Made by a program: the position numbers and the translations under genes | The notes under the pieces: generated by a model | The model's input: only the letters and a program-made list of their open reading frames with translations | Told to the model about the DNA's origin: nothing | Database searches by the model: none | Shown here: positions 1-8,156 of the stretch, one piece after another | Numbering within the stretch: the first letter of the stretch is position 1 | Layout: each line of letters starts with the position of its first letter | Assembly (NCBI GenBank): GCA_963593765.1 | Contig: CAVBBU010000048.1 | Coordinates: 1-14,694 of the forward strand | Source of the DNA: CAVBBU01 sp963593765 | Lineage (GTDB): Bacteria; Bacillota; Clostridia; Lachnospirales; Lachnospiraceae | Length of the DNA: 14,694 bases | Reading direction: 5' to 3'

Positions 1-1
1 G

Positions 2-1453
2 AATAATGATAGACCTCATGCAGAGGGAATATCTACAAATACTAAATCAGATATAACCGTTAACGGTGATGTTACGGCTAAAACAGGTGTGGGCACTGCA
101 CTTGGTGTATTTTCAGAGGGTGATGATGCTAATATAAATATAGGCGGTGATGTTGAAGCTTCATCTGATAAGTGGGGTGCTAAGGGTGTCTCTGTCAATG
201 GCAAGACTAATGTTACAGTAGGCGGAGATGTTGAGGCAAACGGTGCATCAGAGGAATCAGAATATGGATACGGTGATTGGGCGATAGGCGTGGAAGTCGA
301 AAAGAAAAGCACCGAGAGTGAGGTCAAGGTAGGCGGAAGCGTTTCGGCAGATGGCTATGATGCATATGGTGTTTATGTTCGTGCTTCTAGTAATAGCGGT
401 GGCATCGATATAAGTGTAGGTGGAGATGTTGAGGCATCGGGTACTTATAACGGAAAAGGTATAACAATAATTGATAATGACGATACGGTTGATGTCAAGG
501 TAGAGGGAGATATCAAGAGCTCGGGTACAGGCATATATGTATACAACAGTGGCGAAAATGCTAAGACTAGTGTAACTACCGCAGGTACGCTCTCGGCAGG
601 TGATGGTTATTCTGTATTGGTTGTAAATAACGACGAGAAAGCCGCAGACCCAGAGATAACAGTATGGAAGGTAGAAAATACTGATGCACTTGTAGGTGTA
701 TATAATTATGATCTCGGTATTAACGACTATAAAGAGGATAAGGATGCAGAGGAAAAAATCAAGTCTTCTATTAACTACATAATCAAGGCAAATACCACAT
801 TAGATGGCAAAGAGACAACAAAGGGACAGATAAAGCTTACAGGAACAAAAGGACAGGTTACAGTAGGTGATAAGACTTACGATACAGCTAATCAAGGTAA
901 TGAGATAATAATCAACGTAGAAACAGTAAGAGGCTATAAGTATTCACTTAAAGATAGCCAGGGACTTCTTACTAAGAATGACGACGGAACATATACACTT
1001 AAGATTCCTGAGGGTGGCGGCGTAGAGCTTAATGCAGTATTAGAGAAGATACAAAGCTCTAGCTCTGGTGGCTCAAATAGCAGTAGTGGTACATATTCAA
1101 ATATATGGTCGCAGGATGGCTATGGTTGGATGGCAAGAAAGTATGATGCAAGCTATGCTAATAATGAATGGCTTAAGCTAAGCTGGAATGGACAGACAAG
1201 CTGGTATCACTTTAATAGCAATGGATATGCAGATGGTGGTTGGTTTACAGATACAGATGGACAAAAGTATTATCTATACAATGTGCATGATGGAAAGTTT
1301 GGATATATGCTTACAGGCTGGAATCTGATAGATGGAAAGTGGTACTTCTTTAATACCCAAAAGCTTGATAATGCATCAGTCGGATCACTTGTTGTTAATG
1401 GCAAGACATCAGATGGATATAACGTAGATGCTAACGGAGTATGGATACAGTAA
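2..1453 (+). CDS. Repeat-rich secreted surface protein with C-terminal cell-wall-binding module (5' truncated by window)
   Basis: The frame is open from the first full codon of the window, so the true start lies upstream. The GTG at position 89 has no reason to be the start, because the repeat pattern already runs before it. The visible 483 residues fall into four parts. Residues about 16-200 carry some seven copies of a short beta-repeat, (I/V)xVGGDVEAxG. Next comes a mixed region with a Lys/Asp-rich stretch. A Ser/Gly-rich linker lies near residues 347-360. The tail, about residues 366-483, is rich in Trp, Tyr and Gly, with units such as GWNLIDGKWYFFN that are typical of choline-binding/CW_binding repeats. 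Such tails hold proteins non-covalently on the Gram-positive cell wall. No LPXTG sorting signal is present. The repeats suggest a beta-solenoid stalk or adhesin; no catalytic domain is visible. A terminator follows, so this is the end of its transcript. The role as surface or adhesion protein is inferred. Confidence 0.85.
   Translation, partial: NNDRPHAEGISTNTKSDITVNGDVTAKTGVGTALGVFSEGDDANINIGGDVEASSDKWGAKGVSVNGKTNVTVGGDVEANGASEESEYGYGDWAIGVEVEKKSTESEVKVGGSVSADGYDAYGVYVRASSNSGGIDISVGGDVEASGTYNGKGITIIDNDDTVDVKVEGDIKSSGTGIYVYNSGENAKTSVTTAGTLSAGDGYSVLVVNNDEKAADPEITVWKVENTDALVGVYNYDLGINDYKEDKDAEEKIKSSINYIIKANTTLDGKETTKGQIKLTGTKGQVTVGDKTYDTANQGNEIIINVETVRGYKYSLKDSQGLLTKNDDGTYTLKIPEGGGVELNAVLEKIQSSSSGGSNSSSGTYSNIWSQDGYGWMARKYDASYANNEWLKLSWNGQTSWYHFNSNGYADGGWFTDTDGQKYYLYNVHDGKFGYMLTGWNLIDGKWYFFNTQKLDNASVGSLVVNGKTSDGYNVDANGVWIQ
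47..603 (+). repeat. Tandem degenerate GGDVEA-type protein repeats
   Basis: About seven in-frame copies with a spacing of roughly 20-40 residues. Cores in order are ITVNGDVTA, INIGGDVEA, VTVGGDVEA, VKVGGSVSA, ISVGGDVEA, VKVEGDIKS and VTTAGTLSA. Between cores there is a second conserved patch of the form (A/G)xGVxV. The alternation of short beta-strand-like segments with Gly-Asp turns is what a right-handed beta-helix or stalk domain looks like. The array starts at or before the window edge, so the total copy number is unknown. Confidence 0.75.
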
Positions 1454-1526
1454 TTATATAGAACAATAAAATTCTGCAAATAAAATGGCGACAGCTATGC
1501 AACGCAGCTGCATAAGTTGAAATTAT

Positions 1527-1569
1527 AAAGCACTTGGGATATACTAAGGTATGTTTCGGGTGCTTTTTT
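1527..1569 (+). terminator. Rho-independent terminator after the surface-protein gene
   Basis: AAAGCAC at 1527-1533 pairs with GTGCTTT at 1560-1566. The stem continues inward through G-U wobbles to ATAC/GTAT around a short loop near 1545-1548, giving close to 19 paired positions. A run of six T follows from 1563. It sits 74 bases after the stop of the surface-protein gene and 77 bases before tex, separating the two transcripts. Confidence 0.85.
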
Positions 1570-1583
1570 GATGGACGAGAAAC

Positions 1584-1611
1584 TTAGCATAAGAGCGGTA
1601 TAAAATATAAT
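1584..1611 (+). promoter_or_regulatory. Probable sigma-A promoter of the tex-tsaE-tsaB-rimI-rnz-tsaD-ispD operon
   Basis: A perfect -10 hexamer TATAAT lies at 1606-1611, with a weaker -35 TTAGCA (4 of 6) at 1584-1589 and a 16-base spacer. It lies just after the terminator at 1527-1569 and 34 bases before the tex start. The -10 is convincing; the -35 is only fair. Confidence 0.5.
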
Positions 1612-1645
1612 TAAGTAACAAAATGTTCAAGCAGAGGATGGATAT

Positions 1646-3799
1646 ATGGATATAACAGGAATTTTAGCAAGTGAATTACAGATAGGAAAAAATCAAGTAG
1701 AGGCAACTATAGAGCTTATTGATAGCGGCAATACAATACCATTTATAAGCCGATATCGTAAGGAGGTTACAGGTGCTCTTAATGATGAAATTCTTAGAAA
1801 TCTTGATGAGAGATTAAGATATCTTAGAAACCTTGAGGAAAAGCAAAACCAGGTTATAGCATCTATAGAGGAGCAGGGAAAGCTTACTGAGGAATTAAAG
1901 AAGCAGATAGAGAAGGCTACAACACTTGTTGAGGTTGAGGATCTGTATAGACCATATAGACCAAAGAGAAGAACCAGAGCTATGGTAGCTAAGGAAAAGG
2001 GCTTAGAGCCGCTATCAGAGCTTATACTTAAGCAGGAGATAGATAAGCCGCTAGAGGAATATGCAGTAGCATATATATCCAATGAAGAGGGCAAGGAGGT
2101 TTTATCAGAGGAGGATGCTATAGCCGGAGCTATGGATATCATAGCAGAGAGCATATCTGATGAAGCCGACTACAGAACATATATAAGAGAGCTTAGCATA
2201 GAAAAGGGAGTTATTACATCTACAGCTAAGGATGAAACAGTTAAGTCAGTTTATGAAACATATTACAGCTTTACAGAGGGCATTAAAAAATGCACAGGCT
2301 ATAGAATACTTGCACTTAATAGAGGCGAGAATGAGAAGATACTTAATGTGAAGCTAGAAGCACCAGAGGAGGAGATATTAGATTACCTAAAAAGGCAAAC
2401 TATAATTAATGATAATCCATATACAACTCCGGTTATTACAGCTGCTATAGAGGATAGCTACAAAAGACTTATAGCACCTGCTATAGAAAGAGAGATAAGA
2501 AATATACTTACAGAAAAGGCAGAGGCAGGGGCTATCAAGGTATTTGGAAAAAACCTTGAGCAGCTTCTTATGCAGCCGCCTATAGTTGGGAAAACTGTGC
2601 TTGGCTGGGATCCGGCATTTAGAACAGGCTGTAAATTGGCAGTAGTAGATAGCACAGGAAAGGTTCTTGCAACTAAGGTTATCTACCCGACAGCACCACA
2701 AAACAAGGTAGAGGATTCTAAGAAAACTCTAAAGGAGCTTATAAACAAATATAATGTCTCACTTATATCAGTGGGCAATGGAACCGCATCGCGAGAATCC
2801 GAACAGGTTATAGTTGAGCTGCTTAAGGAGCTGGACAAACCGGTGCAGTATGTAATTGTTAATGAAGCCGGTGCGAGTGTATATTCAGCAAGTAAGCTTG
2901 CAACAGAGGAATTTCCTAATTTTGATGTAGGACAAAGAAGTGCTGCATCTATAGCAAGAAGACTTCAGGATCCGCTTTCAGAGCTAGTTAAGATAGAGCC
3001 TAAATCTATAGGCGTAGGTCAGTATCAGCATGACATGAACCAGAAGCTTCTTAGTGAGGCACTTGGCGGAGTAGTAGAGGACTGTGTTAATAAGGTTGGA
3101 GTAGATCTTAATACAGCATCAGCATCGCTGCTTGAATACATATCTGGAATCAATAAAACACTAGCTAAGAATATAGTTTCATACAGAGAGGAAAATGGAC
3201 TATATACAAACAGAAAGCAGCTTCTCAAGGTTAGCAAGCTAGGGCCTAAGGCTTACGAGCAGTGTGCAGGTTTTATGCGAATAACAGGTGGCGATGAGCC
3301 GCTTGATGCAACGAGTGTTCATCCGGAAAGCTATGAGGTAGCTAAGGAGCTAATTAAGGAATGTGGCTACAGCGAGGATGAATTAAAGCATGGCGGTATA
3401 TCTGGAATATCTAAAAAGGTAACAGATAAAAAGAAAACTGCTGCAGGACTTGGAATAGGAGAGCTTACACTTGATGATATACTTTCAGAGCTTGAAAAGC
3501 CTGCAAGAGATCCTAGAGATGAGATGCCAAAGCCTATACTTAGATCAGATATTATGGAGATGGATGATCTTAAGGAGGGAATGGTTTTAAAGGGAACAGT
3601 TAGAAATGTTATCGACTTTGGTGCGTTTGTCGATATAGGTGTGCATCAGGACGGACTGGTACATGTATCTAAGATGTCTAAAAAATTTATAAAGCATCCG
3701 CTTGAGGCTGTTAGCGTAGGCGATATTATAGATGTTAAGGTTATAAGCGTAGATAAGGATAAAAACCGTATAGGCCTTTCTATGATACTTGAAGAGTAA
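1646..3799 (+). CDS. tex: Tex family RNA-binding transcription accessory protein
   Basis: At 717 residues this has the full length of the Tex family. Domains in order: an N-terminal helical Tex region including LIDSGNTIPFISRYRKE near residue 25; a YqgF/RuvX-like RNase H fold from about residue 313 (GKTVLGWDPAFRTGCK) to about 450; helix-hairpin-helix motifs about 487-560 (NTASASLLEYISGI and a repeat near KLGPKAYEQCAGF); and a C-terminal S1 RNA-binding domain from about 641 (EGMVLKGTVRNVIDFGAFV) to the end. Tex is a cytoplasmic nucleic-acid-binding protein tied to transcription and RNA metabolism; its exact biochemical role is still loosely defined. The ATG at 1646 is preceded by AGAGGA at 1633-1638. 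The next gene follows after 12 bases, so it is probably the first gene of a seven-gene operon. Confidence 0.95.
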   Translation: MDITGILASELQIGKNQVEATIELIDSGNTIPFISRYRKEVTGALNDEILRNLDERLRYLRNLEEKQNQVIASIEEQGKLTEELKKQIEKATTLVEVEDLYRPYRPKRRTRAMVAKEKGLEPLSELILKQEIDKPLEEYAVAYISNEEGKEVLSEEDAIAGAMDIIAESISDEADYRTYIRELSIEKGVITSTAKDETVKSVYETYYSFTEGIKKCTGYRILALNRGENEKILNVKLEAPEEEILDYLKRQTIINDNPYTTPVITAAIEDSYKRLIAPAIEREIRNILTEKAEAGAIKVFGKNLEQLLMQPPIVGKTVLGWDPAFRTGCKLAVVDSTGKVLATKVIYPTAPQNKVEDSKKTLKELINKYNVSLISVGNGTASRESEQVIVELLKELDKPVQYVIVNEAGASVYSASKLATEEFPNFDVGQRSAASIARRLQDPLSELVKIEPKSIGVGQYQHDMNQKLLSEALGGVVEDCVNKVGVDLNTASASLLEYISGINKTLAKNIVSYREENGLYTNRKQLLKVSKLGPKAYEQCAGFMRITGGDEPLDATSVHPESYEVAKELIKECGYSEDELKHGGISGISKKVTDKKKTAAGLGIGELTLDDILSELEKPARDPRDEMPKPILRSDIMEMDDLKEGMVLKGTVRNVIDFGAFVDIGVHQDGLVHVSKMSKKFIKHPLEAVSVGDIIDVKVISVDKDKNRIGLSMILEE

Positions 3800-3811
3800 T
3801 GGGATAAATAT

Positions 3812-4237
3812 ATGATAATAGAAACATATTCCGAGGAGGAAACACTAGGCATTGCTGAGGCTATGGCAAGAGATATAAAGTCTGGCAGCATTATATGTCT
3901 TGATGGAGATCTAGGCACTGGTAAAAGTGTATTTGCAAGAGGCTTTGCAAGAGGCCTTGGCATAACAGAGCCTATAACAAGTCCTACATTTACACTTGTG
4001 CAGATACATGAGGGCGATGTGCTTAATATGTATCACTTTGATGTATATAGAATCGATGATCCGAGCCAGATGTATGATATAGGATATGAGGATTATTTTT
4101 ATTCAGATGGAGTATGCCTAGTAGAGTGGGCAAGTCTTATTAAGGAGCTTATACCAGACTATGCTATATGGGTAAGCATAGAAAAGGATATATCAAAGGG
4201 ATATGATTATAGGAAGATAACTATTAAAAATCAGTAG
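3812..4237 (+). CDS. tsaE: tRNA t6A37 biosynthesis ATPase TsaE
   Basis: This 141-residue protein matches the TsaE (YjeE) family in length and motifs. It has a Walker A loop GDLGTGKS near residues 32-39, the family signature TSPTFTLV near 56-63, and FDVYR and the closing VEW motif further on. TsaE is the ATPase that, with TsaB and TsaD, completes transfer of the threonylcarbamoyl group to A37 of ANN-decoding tRNAs in the cytoplasm. The start at 3812 has only a weak upstream GGGA, so translation may partly depend on coupling to tex, which ends 12 bases before. tsaB follows 7 bases downstream. Confidence 0.95.
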   Translation: MIIETYSEEETLGIAEAMARDIKSGSIICLDGDLGTGKSVFARGFARGLGITEPITSPTFTLVQIHEGDVLNMYHFDVYRIDDPSQMYDIGYEDYFYSDGVCLVEWASLIKELIPDYAIWVSIEKDISKGYDYRKITIKNQ

Positions 4238-4244
4238 GAGCAGT

Positions 4245-4958
4245 ATGAGAATATTAGGAATTGAAGGAGCGGCAAATGTAGCATCAGTTGCGGTTGTTGT
4301 TGATGATACAGTTGTTGCGGAATATACAACAGATTATAAAAAAACTCATTCGCAGACTCTTATGCCTATGATAGATCAGATGCTTAGCATGGTAGATATG
4401 CCTGTTAGCAGTATAGATGCTATAGCAGTATCTGAGGGGCCGGGCTCTTATACCGGACTTAGAATAGCTGCAGCCAGTGCAAAGGCGATGGCACTTGCAC
4501 TCGATAAGCCGCTTATTCCTGTATCTACACTTGAGGCGATGGCATATAATATACTCTACGTGGATGGAATAATATGCCCTATAATGGATGCAAGGGCAAG
4601 TAGAGTATATAATGGTATTTATAGATGTGTCGGAGAAAATAAAGGCAGCATAGAAATCTGTGCAGAGCCTAGAATTATAGAAATAAAAAAGCTTATAGAC
4701 GAGCTTAATAAAAAAGAAGAGCATATATATCTTCTAGGTGATGGCCTTAATGCATATAAGGAAAATATATTAGCAGATTTAAAGGCAGAATATACTCTGG
4801 CAGCTCCGTCACTTTGTAAGAGCAGGGCAGCACTTGTTGCACTTCTTGGAAAGAAAAATTTTGATAATGGCTTAATGGCAGATGATGGCTGGGCACCTGT
4901 GTATTTGCAAAAATCACAGGCTGAGAGAGAAAGAGAAAAGGGCGGTGCTAAGGACTGA
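4245..4958 (+). CDS. tsaB: tRNA t6A37 biosynthesis dimerisation protein TsaB
   Basis: A 237-residue protein of the ASKHA fold, typical of TsaB. The signature GPGSYTGLRIA sits near residues 66-76, and THSQTLMPMI near 34-43 matches the conserved HS-LP region of the family. The ADP-sugar-kinase-like N-terminus reads LGIEGAANVASVAVV, where many homologues have a Asp-Thr-Ser phosphate loop; TsaB is a scaffold and does not need catalysis. It pairs with TsaD and TsaE. The AGGAG ribosome site overlaps the tsaE stop codon (4235-4240), so the two genes are likely translationally coupled. The C-terminal tail is highly charged (Arg, Glu, Lys). Confidence 0.95.
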   Translation: MRILGIEGAANVASVAVVVDDTVVAEYTTDYKKTHSQTLMPMIDQMLSMVDMPVSSIDAIAVSEGPGSYTGLRIAAASAKAMALALDKPLIPVSTLEAMAYNILYVDGIICPIMDARASRVYNGIYRCVGENKGSIEICAEPRIIEIKKLIDELNKKEEHIYLLGDGLNAYKENILADLKAEYTLAAPSLCKSRAALVALLGKKNFDNGLMADDGWAPVYLQKSQAEREREKGGAKD

Positions 4959-4959
4959 T

Positions 4960-5391
4960 ATGTGGATACGTCCTATGGAAGAAAATGATATATCACAGCT
5001 AGAGTCTATAGAAAGGGAGTGCTTTAGTGATTGCTGGAGTAAGGAGCTGCTTACGCAGACGTACAATCAAAAGCTAGATAGCACCTTTGTAGTAGAAAAT
5101 GATTGTAAAATAGTTGGATATATTAATATAAGAATTATAGCTGATGAAGCAGAACTGATGCGTATAGCTGTTAAAAATGAATACAGAGGAATGGGTTATG
5201 CAAGTCTTATGATGGAGCGTATGCTATGTCTTGCCGAAACGAAAAATGTAAGCATTATAAGACTAGAGGTTAGAGAATCTAACAAAGCGGCTATAGCATT
5301 ATATAAGAAATTTGGATTTGAAAATGAGGGCGTTAGAAGAAACTATTATCAATGCCCAGATGAGGATGCGATTTTGTTTTGTAAAAAATAA
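4960..5391 (+). CDS. rimI: Ribosomal protein S18-alanine N-acetyltransferase RimI
   Basis: A 143-residue GNAT acetyltransferase. The start is set at ATG 4960, one base after the tsaB stop, with AAGG at 4950-4953. An in-frame ATG at 4882 lies inside tsaB and would add a tail with no family match. Visible GNAT features are the acetyl-CoA loop RGMGYA near residues 73-78, the RimI-type WSKELL near 24-29, and the motif-B run NKAAIALYKKFGFENEGVRR followed by YY and a late D-A-I-L-F. RimI acetylates the N-terminal alanine of ribosomal protein S18. In Firmicutes it commonly lies between tsaB and tsaD, as here except for the intervening rnz. Assignment to S18 rests on the family and context. Confidence 0.93.
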   Translation: MWIRPMEENDISQLESIERECFSDCWSKELLTQTYNQKLDSTFVVENDCKIVGYINIRIIADEAELMRIAVKNEYRGMGYASLMMERMLCLAETKNVSIIRLEVRESNKAAIALYKKFGFENEGVRRNYYQCPDEDAILFCKK

Positions 5392-5454
5392 ATTTGCAAA
5401 ATAGAGCTTAAGCACCTTTGTGATATTTTGATATTAATTTTAGAAGGGATAACT

Positions 5455-6366
5455 ATGCTGGATATTTGTCTTCTTGGAACTGGAGGTATGATGCCACTGC
5501 CATATAGGTGGCTTACCTCTATGATGGCAAGATGTGAGGGAAGTAATCTGCTTATAGATTGTGGTGAAGGAACGCAGATAGCACTTAAGGAAAAGGGCTG
5601 GAGTCCAAAGCCGATAGATATCATATGCTTTACACATTATCATGCTGACCACATAAGCGGTCTCCCGGGGCTACTTTTAACTATGGGCAATGCCGAAAGA
5701 ACAGAGCCTGTACTTATGATAGGACCTAAGGGGCTAGAGAGAGTTGTAAATGCTATGCGAATTATAGCCCCAGAGCTTCCATTTTCCATTATATATAGGG
5801 AGCTTAGTGATGCCGAGGAAACTATAAAGGCAGGACCATATATAATAGAAGCATTTAAGGTTAATCATAATGTTACATGCTATGGATATACGATTAATGT
5901 TCCAAGGATAGGAGAGTTTTCAGCAGAAAGAGCAAAGCAGCAAAACATTCCGCTTAAGCTTTGGAATAAGCTCCAGCATGGGCAAACTATAGTTGATGGT
6001 GATATTACATATACGCCTGACATGGTTCTTGGAGAGGACAGGAAGGGACTTAAGGTATGCTATACTACAGATACTAGGCCTGTTTCTGTTATATCCGAGA
6101 AGGCAAAGGATGCCGACCTTTTTATATGCGAGGGCATGTATGGGGAGGATGGCAAGGAGGCTAAGGCGAGGGAATATAAGCATATGACTATGTATGAGGC
6201 TGCTAGGCTTGCTAGCAAGGCAAAGCCAAAGGAGCTGTGGCTTACGCATTATAGTCCTTCATTAAATAAGCCGGATGAATATATAAAAAAGGTTCAGGAG
6301 ATATTCCCTAGGGCAAGGACTGCAAGGGATGGCTGGACTAAGGAACTAACATATGATGCAAAATGA
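5455..6366 (+). CDS. rnz: Ribonuclease Z (tRNA 3'-processing endonuclease), Clostridial variant
   Basis: A 303-residue metallo-beta-lactamase protein. The start is ATG 5455 with AGAAGGG at 5442-5448; an upstream in-frame TTG at 5428 lacks a good site. Zinc ligands are easy to see: HYHADH at residues 61-66, then NHNVTCYGY, then TTDTRP (the Asp), and a last His in LTHYSP. The stretch ending IDCGEGTQ and the run of PLKLWNKLQHG-type residues are those of RNase Z rather than of a hydrolase. The enzyme cuts pre-tRNA after the discriminator base. The loop after GTG reads GMMPLPYRWLTS rather than the usual P-x-x-x-R-N-x-x-S. Its end overlaps tsaD by 14 bases. Its position between rimI and tsaD ties tRNA 3' maturation to t6A synthesis. 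Confidence 0.9.
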   Translation: MLDICLLGTGGMMPLPYRWLTSMMARCEGSNLLIDCGEGTQIALKEKGWSPKPIDIICFTHYHADHISGLPGLLLTMGNAERTEPVLMIGPKGLERVVNAMRIIAPELPFSIIYRELSDAEETIKAGPYIIEAFKVNHNVTCYGYTINVPRIGEFSAERAKQQNIPLKLWNKLQHGQTIVDGDITYTPDMVLGEDRKGLKVCYTTDTRPVSVISEKAKDADLFICEGMYGEDGKEAKAREYKHMTMYEAARLASKAKPKELWLTHYSPSLNKPDEYIKKVQEIFPRARTARDGWTKELTYDAK

Positions 6367-7384
6367 TGAAAAGATAAATATATTAGCAATAGAAAGCTCA
6401 TGTGATGAAACTGCAGCGGCAGTGGTGACCTCTGGAAGAGATATGCTGTCAAATGTTATCTCATCACAGATAGACCTTCATACAATTTATGGCGGAGTAG
6501 TGCCGGAGATAGCATCAAGAAAGCATACAGAAAATATAAATGCTGTTGTTAGGAAGGCATTAGTCGATGCAGGGCTTGGCTTTGATTCTATAGATGCAAT
6601 AGCTGTTACCTATGGACCGGGGCTTGTCGGTGCACTTCTTGTTGGAGTTTCATATGCGAAGGCACTTGCATATGCACTGGGTAAACCGCTAGTTGGAGTT
6701 AATCACATAGAGGGACATATATCTGCAAACTTTATTGCACATAAGAAGCTTGAGCCGCCATTTATGTGCCTTGTTGTTTCTGGTGGACATACTAATCTTG
6801 TTGTTGTAGAGGACTATGGCGAATATAGGATTATAGGAAGAACCAGAGATGATGCAGCAGGCGAAGCATTTGATAAGGTTGCAAGAAGCGTTGGGCTTGG
6901 ATATCCTGGAGGACCTAAGATAGATAAGGAAGCAAAAAATGGCAATCCTCATGCTATAGAATTTCCTAGAGCAAAGGTTGCTGATTCGGTTTATGACTTT
7001 AGCTTTTCAGGATTAAAAAGTGCAGTGCTTAATTATCAAAATAGCAAGCTTATGAAAAATGAAGAAATAAATGTTGCCGACCTTGTTGCTTCATTCCAAA
7101 AGGCAGTAGTGGATGTCTTAGTAGAGCATACTATAGCTGCTGCTAGGGAGTATGGCTTTAAGAGTATCGCTATGGCAGGCGGCGTTGCATCTAATACCTG
7201 CCTAAGAGATGCTATGGATAATGCATGCAGCAGGGCTGGATATAAGCTTTATTATCCGCCGGCAATTCTTTGTACGGACAATGCAGCCATGATAGGAAGT
7301 GCTGCATATTATGAATATATTAAAGGGGTAAGAAGTAAATTAGATCTTAATGCATTGCCAAATTTAAGGCTAGGAGAGAGATAA
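6353..7384 (+). CDS. tsaD: tRNA t6A37 threonylcarbamoyltransferase TsaD
   Basis: A 343-residue protein of normal TsaD length. Metal ligands are HIEGH (His118, His122) and a C-terminal Asp near residue 309 in CTDNAAMIGSA. IESSCDETAAAVV near 12-24 and SGGHTN at 143-148 are family signatures. TsaD transfers the threonylcarbamoyl group from its AMP adduct to A37 of tRNA, working with TsaB and TsaE. The adduct is made by TsaC/YwlC, which is not in this window. Two adjacent ATG codons (6353 and 6356) could start; AAGGA at 6340-6344 supports either. The gene begins inside the end of rnz, so translation is probably coupled. Confidence 0.96.
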   Translation: MMQNDEKINILAIESSCDETAAAVVTSGRDMLSNVISSQIDLHTIYGGVVPEIASRKHTENINAVVRKALVDAGLGFDSIDAIAVTYGPGLVGALLVGVSYAKALAYALGKPLVGVNHIEGHISANFIAHKKLEPPFMCLVVSGGHTNLVVVEDYGEYRIIGRTRDDAAGEAFDKVARSVGLGYPGGPKIDKEAKNGNPHAIEFPRAKVADSVYDFSFSGLKSAVLNYQNSKLMKNEEINVADLVASFQKAVVDVLVEHTIAAAREYGFKSIAMAGGVASNTCLRDAMDNACSRAGYKLYYPPAILCTDNAAMIGSAAYYEYIKGVRSKLDLNALPNLRLGER

Positions 7385-8094
7385 TGAAAAGTGTAGCTAT
7401 AATTCTTGCAGCTGGTGTTGGCTTACGGATGAGGTCAAATACGCCTAAGCAATATATGTATATAGGAAGATATCCTATGCTATATTATAGTCTTGCTACA
7501 TTTAATGGAAGCAGGGTTAATGACATTATCCTTGTTGTTAATAAGGGCGATGAAAAAAAGTGCCAAAGGGAGTTAGTAAAAAAATACAAGCTAGGCAAGG
7601 TTAAGGCTGTAGTTGCCGGTGGCAAGGAAAGAGCAGAGTCAGTATATAATGGGCTTATGGCTTGCGATGAGGATTATGATGTAGCTATTATTCATGATGC
7701 CGCAAGACCTATGGTTACTGCAGGCATGATAGATGGAGCATTAAGTGGGGCTTCTATATATAAGGCTATAGAATATGCTGTTCCTGCAAAGGATACGATT
7801 AAAAGAGCTGACAGCGATGAGCTGGTTATAGAATGTCTTGATAGAAGTGAGCTTTGGCTCATGCAGACTCCGCAGGCATTTGACTATAAGCTATGTAAGG
7901 ATTCGTATACAAGGCTTATAGAGGGCGGCGAGGATATAGCGACATATACTGATGATGCTATGGTAGTAGAAAAGCTAGGCGGAGTGGCTACTAAGCTTCT
8001 TATGGGCGATTATAAAAATATCAAGGTAACTACACCGGAGGATGCGGCTGTTGCTAGGCTGTATCTTGATGATACCCAAAATCTCCTCAAATAA
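7384..8094 (+). CDS. ispD: 2-C-methyl-D-erythritol 4-phosphate cytidylyltransferase IspD
   Basis: A 236-residue nucleotidyltransferase. It has the CTP-binding loop LAAGVGLRM near residues 8-16 and TPKQY just after, HDAARP at 104-109, VPAKDTIK near 139-146, TPQAFDY, and a C-terminal VTTPEDAAVA. These are the landmarks of IspD, which makes CDP-methylerythritol in the MEP isoprenoid pathway. The ATG overlaps the tsaD stop as TAATG, so the two are coupled. No ispF is next to it and there is no IspDF fusion. This is the last gene before a fresh promoter. Confidence 0.93.
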   Translation: MKSVAIILAAGVGLRMRSNTPKQYMYIGRYPMLYYSLATFNGSRVNDIILVVNKGDEKKCQRELVKKYKLGKVKAVVAGGKERAESVYNGLMACDEDYDVAIIHDAARPMVTAGMIDGALSGASIYKAIEYAVPAKDTIKRADSDELVIECLDRSELWLMQTPQAFDYKLCKDSYTRLIEGGEDIATYTDDAMVVEKLGGVATKLLMGDYKNIKVTTPEDAAVARLYLDDTQNLLK

Positions 8095-8099
8095 AAGCT

Positions 8100-8128
8100 T
8101 TGACATCCCCCCTGCATTTTGCTACTAT
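8100..8128 (+). promoter_or_regulatory. Sigma-A promoter of guaB
   Basis: A perfect -35 TTGACA at 8100-8105, a 17-base spacer and a -10-like TACTAT at 8123-8128 (4 of 6). It starts five bases after the ispD stop and predicts a leader of only about 20 bases before the guaB start. No purine riboswitch fits in so short a leader. Confidence 0.7.
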
Positions 8129-8156
8129 TTTAGATAAAAAACAAGGAGGATTAAAG

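Noticed and set aside
89..1453. GTG at 89 as the start of the surface-protein gene
   Set aside because: The frame is open to the left edge and a repeat core (ITVNGDVTA) already occurs before it, so the gene is cut by the window rather than starting here.
1496..1514. Inverted repeat TATGCA/TGCATA before the main terminator
   Set aside because: Six base pairs with no T-tract; the strong hairpin at 1527-1569 explains termination.
1693..2154. Long reverse-strand open frames over tex and over other genes
   Set aside because: They mirror well-supported + strand genes, have no ribosome sites or family features, and read as low-complexity Ser/Leu/Ile strings.
4882..4959. ATG 4882 as an upstream start of rimI
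   Set aside because: It lies inside tsaB, the extra residues do not look like GNAT sequence, and ATG 4960 has a ribosome site and family-typical start.
5397..5430. 7-bp inverted repeat CAAAATA/TATTTTG between rimI and rnz as a terminator
   Set aside because: The stem is AT-only, the loop is 20 bases, and no T-tract follows; the spacing suits continued transcription.
8095..8156. Purine or other riboswitch upstream of guaB
   Set aside because: The promoter at 8100-8128 leaves only about 20 bases of leader, too short for an aptamer.
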